A stretch of DNA of 54,102 bases from Verrucomicrobiia bacterium (GTDB taxonomy: Bacteria > Verrucomicrobiota > Verrucomicrobiae > Limisphaerales > JAKPVM01): contig JAOADO010000005.1 of the NCBI GenBank assembly GCA_026417275.1, positions 1-54,102 of the forward strand, in the 5' to 3' direction. Shown in pieces: positions 34,035-41,424 of this stretch. Numbering within the stretch: the stretch's first letter is position 1; every line of letters starts with the position of its first letter. Under the pieces are notes generated by a model, which saw only the letters and a program-made list of their open reading frames with translations, did no database searches and was not told the DNA's origin. A program made the translations under genes and the position numbers.

Positions 34035-35135
34035 ATGAATGTTCCGTTTTTGAATCTTTCCGCCCAGTATGCGCGGATTAAAACCGAAGTTGAAAGCGCT
34101 GTGCTCGAAGTGCTGTCGGGCGGGCACTATATTTTAGGCAAAAACGTTGAAATGCTTGAAAACGAAGTCGCCTCGTTATGCGGCGTCAGGTATGGAATCG
34201 GCGTTAATTCAGGCTCAGACGCACTCACACTTGTCCTCAAAGCTTTGAATATAAAACCGGGCGACGAAGTTATTACAACGCCATTTACTTACATTGCTCC
34301 GGCAGAATCAATTTACCAGATGGGCGCAAAAATCGTGTTTGCCGATATTGATGAGCGAACTTTCAATATAAATCCGCAGGACATCGCAAAAAAAATCACA
34401 AAAAACACCCGAGCAATCATACCTGTACATTTATTTGGACAACCCGCAGACATCAATGCCATCTTTAACCTCATAAAAAACACTGACATTAAAATCGTCG
34501 AAGACTGCGCCCAGGCAATCGGTGCCCTCTACCACGATAAACCTGTTGGTTCATTTGGCGTAGCAGGTTGCATAAGTTTTTACCCCACTAAAAATTTGGG
34601 TGCCGCAGGCGATGGCGGTATGATAGTTGTCAACGACTCCGCTCTTGCCGCATCCTTGAAAATGATTCGTGTCCATGGAATTTCAAAACGCTACCACCAT
34701 GACATCCATGGTTATAATTCCCGTCTGGACGAAATTCAGGCGGCAATCCTGCGCGTCAAACTAAAATATCTCTCACAATGGAATAACAGAAGAATTGAGA
34801 TCGCAAAAATATACAACGATGGATTAAATGGACTCCCGATTCAGACTCCATTCGTCATCGACAATGTGAAACACGTTTACCACGTCTATGCAATTTTGAC
34901 CGATAAAAGAGACGAACTTCAGCAACACCTGAGCGACCGCGGAATCCCCACAATAATCTATTATCCAAAACCACTCCATCTGCAGACAGTTTATTCAGAT
35001 TCAGGCTATAAAGAAGGAGACTTGCCTGTGGCTGAAAAAATCTCCAGAAAAATTCTGCCGCTCCCGATGTATCCAGAACTTACCGATGAACAAGTTAATT
35101 ACGTTATTGATAGCATAAGGTCTTTCAGATTTTAA
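34035..35135 (+). CDS. DegT/DnrJ/EryC1/StrS aminotransferase
   Basis: A 366-residue PLP enzyme of the sugar aminotransferase family. 'SGGHYILGKNVEMLENEVAS' and 'YGIGVNSGSDALTLVLKALN' are the N-terminal substrate and PLP-phosphate parts, 'IVEDCAQAIGALYHDKPVGS' holds the PLP aspartate, and Lys186 in 'YPTKNLGAAGDGGMI' is the Schiff-base lysine. Such enzymes transaminate UDP- or dTDP-keto sugars for surface glycans. The substrate is not predictable; no sugar-modifying partner gene is next to it. It is 62 bp after the M48 gene. Confidence 0.92.
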   Translation: MNVPFLNLSAQYARIKTEVESAVLEVLSGGHYILGKNVEMLENEVASLCGVRYGIGVNSGSDALTLVLKALNIKPGDEVITTPFTYIAPAESIYQMGAKIVFADIDERTFNINPQDIAKKITKNTRAIIPVHLFGQPADINAIFNLIKNTDIKIVEDCAQAIGALYHDKPVGSFGVAGCISFYPTKNLGAAGDGGMIVVNDSALAASLKMIRVHGISKRYHHDIHGYNSRLDEIQAAILRVKLKYLSQWNNRRIEIAKIYNDGLNGLPIQTPFVIDNVKHVYHVYAILTDKRDELQQHLSDRGIPTIIYYPKPLHLQTVYSDSGYKEGDLPVAEKISRKILPLPMYPELTDEQVNYVIDSIRSFRF

Positions 35136-35226
35136 TTTCATACTTAATTGAAACAAGCGGAAGTCTCTGGTATTAATAAACAGGCTGTTTTAAATTCATA
35201 AACTTTAAAAATGTGTTAATGGAAAA

Positions 35227-36969
35227 ATGAGACAATCAAGACATGTTGGAAAAACTTTAAGGGAAACGCCAAAAGACGCTCAAACAGCGGCGCATGCGCT
35301 CATGGCGCGCGCCGGTTATATCAAGCAACTTTCCGCTGGCGTTTACATATACATGCCACTGCTTCACAGGACATTAAATAAAATCTCGCAAATTATTAGA
35401 GAAGAAATGTCTGCCGCCGGTGCTGAAGAATTGTTAATGCCAGCCATTCAACCAAAAGAATTATGGGAAGAATCGGGCAGATGGGAACGCTACACCGCTA
35501 TTGACGGCATAATGTTTTCATTCAAAGACAGACGCGGAAGCACCGTTTGTCTTGGACCCACACATGAAGAAGTGGTAACGGATATTTTGCGCGGCGAAAT
35601 AAAATCCTATAAAGACCTGCCAAAATGCGTTTTCCAGATTCAAACCAAGTTCAGAGATGAAATTCGCCCCCGCTTTGGCTTGATGCGCGCCCGCGAATTT
35701 ATAATGAAAGACGCCTATAGTTTCGACGCCGACGAAGAAGGACTTGAAAAATCCTACGAAGCAATGCGGCTGGCATATCATAGAATCTGCAGAAGACTCG
35801 GATTCAAATACCGCGCCGTTGACGCCGACCCAGGCGCCATCGGCGGCAGTGGCAGTCAAGAATTCATGGTTCTTGCGGACACCGGAGAAGACACAATCCT
35901 CTTTTGCAATAAATGCGATTACGCGGCAAACCAGGAGCAAGCGTCATCTCGGATTCAGACTTTCCCGCAAAATGAAAAACCGCTGCCTATGCAAGAGGTA
36001 TTTGGCGAAGGCATCGTTCAGGCGGAACCGCTTTCCAAATTCCTGAATATACCGATGTGGAAAATAACAAAAACCATCCTTTACGATGCGGATGGTCAAC
36101 TTGTAGCAGTCATGGTTCGCGGCGATTGCGATGTTAATGAAGTTAAAGTATCAAATTTCCTGAAATGCAAGAGCCTTAAACTGTTAGCTCCGGAAAAGAT
36201 TAAAGAACTCACAGGAGCAGAAGTCGGCTACGCCGGACCAATTGGTTTACCAACGGGAACCACGATTCTCGCAGATAATTACGTAAACAACCGTATCAAT
36301 TTTGAATGTGGCGCCAACAAGACAAACTATCACAATATAAACGTCAATTTTGGTAGAGATTTGCCATATCCGCAGTTTGGCGACTTTAAACTCGCCAGAG
36401 GCGGACATAACTGTCCCAAATGTGATGGAACTTTGGATGAAGCAAAAGGAATCGAGGTCGGACATATCTTCAAACTCGGCACAAAATATTCCGAGGCAAT
36501 GAATTGCCGCTACCTGGATTCCGAAGGTAAATCAAAACCTGTTATTATGGGATGTTACGGCATCGGTGTTTCGCGAATGGCGGCGGCATGTGTTGAGCAA
36601 AGTCACGACGAAAAAGGTATAATCTGGCCCATCCAGATTGCTCCTTTCCACGTCCATCTAATTGGTTTAAATCTTGAAGAACAATCGGTCGCAGAGGCGA
36701 CTGACAGGGCTTACGCCAGACTCCAGAGCGAAGGCATTGAAACACTTTACGACGACCGCCAGCTCCGTGCCGGAGAAAAATTTAGCGACGCAGACCTCAT
36801 CGGCGTTCCTGTTAGAATTACAATAAGCAAGAGAACCATTGACCAGGGCAAGGTAGAGTTTAAACTCCGCAAAGAATCAAAAGCCGAATTAATCACCATT
36901 GATGAAGCTGTTTCAAAAATCAAAACACTTATCAAAGAAGCGGATAATTACGACCGCACAGGATTATAA
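35227..36969 (+). CDS. proS: Prolyl-tRNA synthetase, bacterial type
   Basis: A 580-residue class IIa synthetase. 'KDAQTAAHALMARAGYIKQL' begins motif 1, 'FQIQTKFRDEIRPRFGLMRA' is motif 2, an editing (INS/YbaK-like) domain occupies about residues 230-400, 'MGCYGIGVSRMAAACVEQSH' is motif 3, and the C-terminal anticodon-binding domain includes 'TLYDDRQLRAGEKFSDADLI'. The bacterial-type architecture with an editing insert implies clearance of Ala-tRNA-Pro. It is monocistronic with a possible terminator downstream. Confidence 0.96.
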   Translation: MRQSRHVGKTLRETPKDAQTAAHALMARAGYIKQLSAGVYIYMPLLHRTLNKISQIIREEMSAAGAEELLMPAIQPKELWEESGRWERYTAIDGIMFSFKDRRGSTVCLGPTHEEVVTDILRGEIKSYKDLPKCVFQIQTKFRDEIRPRFGLMRAREFIMKDAYSFDADEEGLEKSYEAMRLAYHRICRRLGFKYRAVDADPGAIGGSGSQEFMVLADTGEDTILFCNKCDYAANQEQASSRIQTFPQNEKPLPMQEVFGEGIVQAEPLSKFLNIPMWKITKTILYDADGQLVAVMVRGDCDVNEVKVSNFLKCKSLKLLAPEKIKELTGAEVGYAGPIGLPTGTTILADNYVNNRINFECGANKTNYHNINVNFGRDLPYPQFGDFKLARGGHNCPKCDGTLDEAKGIEVGHIFKLGTKYSEAMNCRYLDSEGKSKPVIMGCYGIGVSRMAAACVEQSHDEKGIIWPIQIAPFHVHLIGLNLEEQSVAEATDRAYARLQSEGIETLYDDRQLRAGEKFSDADLIGVPVRITISKRTIDQGKVEFKLRKESKAELITIDEAVSKIKTLIKEADNYDRTGL

Positions 36970-37007
36970 AAATAAGATAAACAAATACCACTCACTTTTA
37001 CGTTTTC

Positions 37008-37050
37008 TTCTCCTTAATGACGGAGAAAATGCAGAAGTGCAATCTTTTTT
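37008..37050 (+). terminator. Possible terminator of proS
   Basis: A short stem TTCTCC (37008-37013) with GGAGAA (37022-37027) and a later T6 run (37045-37050). The distance between stem and T-run is longer than ideal, so this is tentative. Confidence 0.3.
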
Positions 37051-37118
37051 GCAATAAAGACTATCCTTGAATGCGGATTTCTAATCCAGATGTATAAAAA
37101 ATAATGATAAAATAATTT

Positions 37119-38003
37119 ATGACAATAAAAGCGGAAATGTTAAAAACCGCTGAAAAAGCAAAAGGCGTTCTCGGCGATTCGTTCAACCTGGTAATTGACT
37201 TTGTAAAAAGCAGACAAAATCCGGACGGCGGTTTTCGCGGCAGAAGCGCTGAAAGCGATTTATATTATTCAGTCTTTGCCAATAATATCCTTAACGCATG
37301 TGGCGTGGCGGCGGGTAATTCCATGACCGCCTTTGTCGAGTCACAAAAAAATAATACCAACGCAGATTTCATCCATCTGTGTTCTTATATAAACCTTTGC
37401 TCCGCTTTAATACTCCCAGATAAATTGTCACATTCAGAAATCTCTACTCTAAAAGGACTCCTCGAATCTTTTAGAAGCGCAGACGGTGGTTATTCCGTCC
37501 ACAAAAATTCTGCTCACGGCAGTGTTTACGCCTGTTTTCTTGCATTCTCCGCATATGAAAATTTGAACTCCGAACCGCCAGATAGAGAAAAAATTCTCGA
37601 CTGTCTTAAAAACCTGGAAACACCCGACGGTGGATATTCAAACGAACCCAATCAAACGCATGGAACCACAACCACAACTGCGGCGGCGATTGTATTATTA
37701 AAAAAATTCAACCACAATTCTCTCGAAAAACCAATTGATTGGTTGATGAAAAGATATCACAAGGGCGGCGGATTCATCGCAACACCTTCGACGGCAATAC
37801 CGGATTTGCTTTCCACAGCTACATCACTTTTTGCTCTTAAATCCGCTTCATTCGAACTTTCGTCTATAAACGACAGTTGCATGGATTTTTTGGATTCTTT
37901 GTGGGATGGAAACGGCGCCTTCCGCGGACACTGGTTCGATGAAGATGTAGACGTAGAATACACATTCTACGGCTTGCTTTCAATCGGTTGCCTTGCTGTG
38001 TAA
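37119..38003 (+). CDS. Prenyltransferase/squalene-oxidase repeat protein (protein prenyltransferase beta-subunit-like)
   Basis: A 294-residue protein with at least five helical alpha-alpha repeats marked by G-G-(F/Y) turns: 'NPDGGFRGRSAESDLYYSVF', 'SADGGYSVHKNSAHGSVYAC', 'TPDGGYSNEPNQTHGTTTTT', 'YHKGGGFIATPSTAIPDLLS' and 'DGNGAFRGHWFDEDVDVEYT'. The order and C-terminal 'DVDVEYTFYGLLSIGC' resemble beta subunits of eukaryotic farnesyl/geranylgeranyl transferases. The position of their zinc-binding His (D-x-F-H-T) is Tyr here, so a canonical zinc site appears to be lost. There is no signal peptide, so it is likely cytoplasmic, and no alpha-subunit-like gene is in the window. A binding protein or a terpene-related enzyme is possible. 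Confidence 0.78.
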   Translation: MTIKAEMLKTAEKAKGVLGDSFNLVIDFVKSRQNPDGGFRGRSAESDLYYSVFANNILNACGVAAGNSMTAFVESQKNNTNADFIHLCSYINLCSALILPDKLSHSEISTLKGLLESFRSADGGYSVHKNSAHGSVYACFLAFSAYENLNSEPPDREKILDCLKNLETPDGGYSNEPNQTHGTTTTTAAAIVLLKKFNHNSLEKPIDWLMKRYHKGGGFIATPSTAIPDLLSTATSLFALKSASFELSSINDSCMDFLDSLWDGNGAFRGHWFDEDVDVEYTFYGLLSIGCLAV

Positions 38004-38029
38004 AACCGCCTGAATCGTGATTGAACCTC

Positions 38030-40183
38030 TCACCAGATTGTTCGTGTCCTGAAAAACTCAGAACTAACCTGATTGGTCAAATAATCTGTTTCAATATAGT
38101 AGAGAAACCCGGAGGAATCAGTGATTTCCAGAGTTTCGCTTGCCTTCCATGAATCTGTTCCGAGTTTTTCAGACGAATCCAGAGAGAATTGCTGGTCTGG
38201 TTTTCCGTAAAATAAAAATAAATGCTGAATAATACCCGAGCTATAATCTTTTGCCTGAGCATACGTAACTATATAAACAGGAGTAGAATGCGGATAAAGT
38301 TGGTTTCTCAAAATCGCCCCTTCCACTCCGACAACGATCAATTGTCCGTCCAGATGTCCAACCGCATAAAGAGATTTTCCTGTAATTAACTCTTCTGATG
38401 TCCAGTTCACCAGATTTGTGCTTTTCAGAAAAGCGCCCTGTGTTCCGATAGCATAATATGTTCCATTAAGATATGTCGCGTCTGTGAGCCATTTTGTTGT
38501 CCCGCTTGTTCGCTGAGTCCAGTTTATCCCATTTGTGCTTGTAAACAAACCCCCATTATTACCCACAGCAATAAAATTATTATTCAAATATCTTACTTTA
38601 TATATCCAGTTTGTTGTCCCGCTGGAAATCAAAGACCAGCTTGACCCATTGGTGGAGAAAAGTATCGTCCCGCGCGCGCCAACCGCGACAATGGTTGATG
38701 ATGATGCCGCAAGACCGCTTAAGACATTTGTTGTTGTCGTCGTTATTCGGCTCCAGTTTGTCCCATTCACGGTCTTAAAAATCAAACCATTGTCTCCTGC
38801 GATGTAATATTCGTCTCTGAACTTGCAAACCCCCTGAAACGTGTTCGTGTTAAACTTTTCAACAGAATTCCATATTACGCCAAGCGCACTTGCGTAATTT
38901 GTTGTTAGAACAATGTTTGTTCCCGAATAATTTGTGGAAATTTCAGGAATAAAATCGTTTGTGCTGTACAACACTGTTCCCTGACTGCCAACGGCAATCA
39001 ACATGTTGGTGTCGCCGCCAATGCCAAGCAAAACAGAGTTTGTTGCGGATGTTGGCGTCAATTCAACTATCCAGTTCACACCATCCCCGCTGCTCAAAAT
39101 TACCCCATTATTTCCAACGCCAATATAGCAGCCGCTATCGGTGGATATATCCCATATCCACTGCCTCACTGAATTATAAGGAACAGTCCATCGGAACGTA
39201 TTATTTGTGCGGGTTCCAATGCATAAAAAACCAGTTGAACCTCCGAGCAAAACGTGTCCATTGACAGTCAACGAAGAGGTATAATTCCATGCGGCGGGGG
39301 AACTGGGCGGAGAACCAGTAAGCAGATTCGCCCAACTCGTTCCATTATGATATCTAACCTCATTATTGCCTGCGTAAATTCGAGTCCCGTTTGTCATCAC
39401 AGCAATCGTGTTGAGCGAATTTGTAGCGCCGGTGGATTCTGAAACCCATGTACTTCCACCGTTCATTCCAATCAAGGCAACCCCGCCTTCCCCAACCGCA
39501 TAAAAATTGCCATTTGTAAAAATAACACGATTCAGGTGTTGAGATGTTGTTGTAGACACTTTACTCCAGTTAGCGAGATTCTGGCTTGTTAAAACGCATC
39601 CGCTTTCACCAACCGCAACCACAATCGGAGTCCCGCTCCTTGTTCCAAAACATACCCCGCGAAGCCAGTTCGTGTAAGAATGGGTCCTTTTTACCCAGTT
39701 TGAACCATCAGAACTGCTATATATACTCCCATTGTCTCCGACTGCGACTAACACCGATGTCGAAGATGAGTTTATATTTAGTTTGCCTGCTGCAACTCCT
39801 TCAAACCAATTGGTTGTTGATGCACTCAAATATGCCTTTGTAAAAGTGTAGCCGTCGTCAGAAAAAAGGATTAATCCGTTTTCTCCGACGACTATAATCC
39901 GCGAACCAAAGAAAGTCCCGGACCGCAACGCATTCGTTACCCCACTTTCAACAGGCGTCCACGAATAAAAATCGTAACTGATATAAATTCTCCCCTTATC
40001 AGCAACCTGAATCGCCATCCCGACGTCAGAAGAAAAAAACATTTCAGCAATGTTATTGCCGTGCGGCAACGGGTTCGACCATCTCCAGCCCGCCTGTATT
40101 TGATAAGCCAGTCCGAGAATTAAGACCGGTATAATTACTCTAATTATTCTACATTTATTCCCACAATTAACACAATTACCCAT
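38030..40183 (-). CDS. Exported beta-propeller-like repeat protein
   Basis: A 717-residue protein with an N-terminal hydrophobic segment ('IIRVIIPVLILGLAYQIQA', about 13-31) preceded by four Cys-rich residues, then about 13 repeats of roughly 45 residues. The repeat core is (F/V)-x-A-V-G-x-x-G-x-(I/V/L)-x-x-S-x-(D/N)-G-x-x-W, for example 'AVGARGTILFSTNGSSW' and 'AVGNNGGLFTSTNGINW'. This is the pattern of Ycf48/sialidase-like propeller repeats. The last 90 residues ('HLFLFYGKPDQQFSLDSSEK', 'FFRTRTIW') form a different C-terminal module, perhaps for surface anchoring. It probably works outside the inner membrane; its partner is unknown. It is convergent with the prenyltransferase-like gene. Confidence 0.8.
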   Translation of the reverse strand: MGNCVNCGNKCRIIRVIIPVLILGLAYQIQAGWRWSNPLPHGNNIAEMFFSSDVGMAIQVADKGRIYISYDFYSWTPVESGVTNALRSGTFFGSRIIVVGENGLILFSDDGYTFTKAYLSASTTNWFEGVAAGKLNINSSSTSVLVAVGDNGSIYSSSDGSNWVKRTHSYTNWLRGVCFGTRSGTPIVVAVGESGCVLTSQNLANWSKVSTTTSQHLNRVIFTNGNFYAVGEGGVALIGMNGGSTWVSESTGATNSLNTIAVMTNGTRIYAGNNEVRYHNGTSWANLLTGSPPSSPAAWNYTSSLTVNGHVLLGGSTGFLCIGTRTNNTFRWTVPYNSVRQWIWDISTDSGCYIGVGNNGVILSSGDGVNWIVELTPTSATNSVLLGIGGDTNMLIAVGSQGTVLYSTNDFIPEISTNYSGTNIVLTTNYASALGVIWNSVEKFNTNTFQGVCKFRDEYYIAGDNGLIFKTVNGTNWSRITTTTTNVLSGLAASSSTIVAVGARGTILFSTNGSSWSLISSGTTNWIYKVRYLNNNFIAVGNNGGLFTSTNGINWTQRTSGTTKWLTDATYLNGTYYAIGTQGAFLKSTNLVNWTSEELITGKSLYAVGHLDGQLIVVGVEGAILRNQLYPHSTPVYIVTYAQAKDYSSGIIQHLFLFYGKPDQQFSLDSSEKLGTDSWKASETLEITDSSGFLYYIETDYLTNQVSSEFFRTRTIW

Positions 40184-40265
40184 AATGATAAGCCTGCTTG
40201 TTAAGCAAACTCCTATATCAAATTAATTCGATTTTGTAAATTTAAAAAGCAAGACAACAAGAGGC

Positions 40266-41261
40266 TTATTCGGTTTTATACGAAACATCCACCTGGATTT
40301 TCTCAATTTTTATATTCAATAAAACAACATCCGGCGGTGGCGTGGGTTTTGTAAAAAGACCGCGAATAAAACCACAACCATAGCAAATATGCGTCAAAAC
40401 CTGTAACGGCATTGCCGCAAGGCTTTTAACAAGACCATGTTGAAAAATGCAGACCTTTGTTTGAGCAAGAACTGCTATTAAATACAATCCAAGTGGAATC
40501 GCAAAATATAAACCAAACGATGATTTTGCAATTATAGACAGTATTAACAGGACAAGATACAAACAGAAAAACGGCGGAACAAAATTCAACGCCGATCCAA
40601 AACTTGGATGCAACCTGAATTGTTCAGCGCGTCCACGCCCATAGTTAAACAACATTTTGGTAAACGCCCTTAAATTTCGACGTGGTCTTCGGTAAACAAA
40701 AACTTCTGGGTCGTAAATTAGTTTATAATTATTCTGAACAAGAGCGTCCATCAACGCGTTTTCCTCGTTGGGATAAAGATTGGTATCGAATCCACCAAAT
40801 TTAACTAACGTCTCTTTCCGAATAAACATATTGCAGAGGATAAGCTCTTTTTCAGTGGTCGGTCGCGGTTTGCCAACCTTCCAGTAACGCGCCCTGCTCG
40901 GACCAAAAGCAATAAAACTACTTAGAATAACCGCAAAAACCTGCTCAATAAAAGGCGTATCTGGCGGGCAGAGATTTGGTCCTCCAACAATCGCAACAGA
41001 TTTATCCGAAAAATATTTCACCGCATTATTTATGGCATCCGAATGCGGAACAGAGTCGTCGTCCAGAAAGTAAATTATCTCTCCTTTCGCTTCTTTTAAC
41101 GCGGCGTTTCTCTGGGCAGATGGATGCCTCCCCCGCGCGATAATTATTTCAAACCGTTCGCGGGGATAGTTCAATTTTAAAGCGGAATTTACAGCCTCGA
41201 TCTCTTTTTGCTCGGGCTTTACAGCGATAATTATACTAACAAATGGCAGTCTATCATCCAC
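40266..41261 (-). CDS. Membrane-bound family 2 glycosyltransferase
   Basis: A 331-residue GT-A glycosyltransferase. 'VSIIIAVKPEQKEIEAVNSA' is the nucleotide-binding N-terminus, 'GEIIYFLDDDSVPHSDAI' contains the D-x-D-like metal motif, and 'LYPNEENALMDALVQNNYKL' contains the acidic catalytic element. Two to three hydrophobic helices follow ('FFCLYLVLLILSIIAKS', 'LYFAIPLGLYLIAVLAQT'), placing it at the inner membrane, as in GT2 enzymes that build surface polysaccharides on lipid carriers. It lies alone between two large surface-protein genes on the same strand. Confidence 0.9.
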   Translation of the reverse strand: MDDRLPFVSIIIAVKPEQKEIEAVNSALKLNYPRERFEIIIARGRHPSAQRNAALKEAKGEIIYFLDDDSVPHSDAINNAVKYFSDKSVAIVGGPNLCPPDTPFIEQVFAVILSSFIAFGPSRARYWKVGKPRPTTEKELILCNMFIRKETLVKFGGFDTNLYPNEENALMDALVQNNYKLIYDPEVFVYRRPRRNLRAFTKMLFNYGRGRAEQFRLHPSFGSALNFVPPFFCLYLVLLILSIIAKSSFGLYFAIPLGLYLIAVLAQTKVCIFQHGLVKSLAAMPLQVLTHICYGCGFIRGLFTKPTPPPDVVLLNIKIEKIQVDVSYKTE

Positions 41262-41424
41262 TCCTAAGATATTAACAAGGTCGAAGCAAATGAATCAAAT
41301 ATGAAAAAACAATAATCGCCTTTTGCACATTCCTTAAAATTTAAATTTGTTCAATCTATTTTTATTAAGGTATGGTGAACTACTTATCTGCTGCAATAAT
41401 TAATCAGGTTGCTGTAAATGGTTT

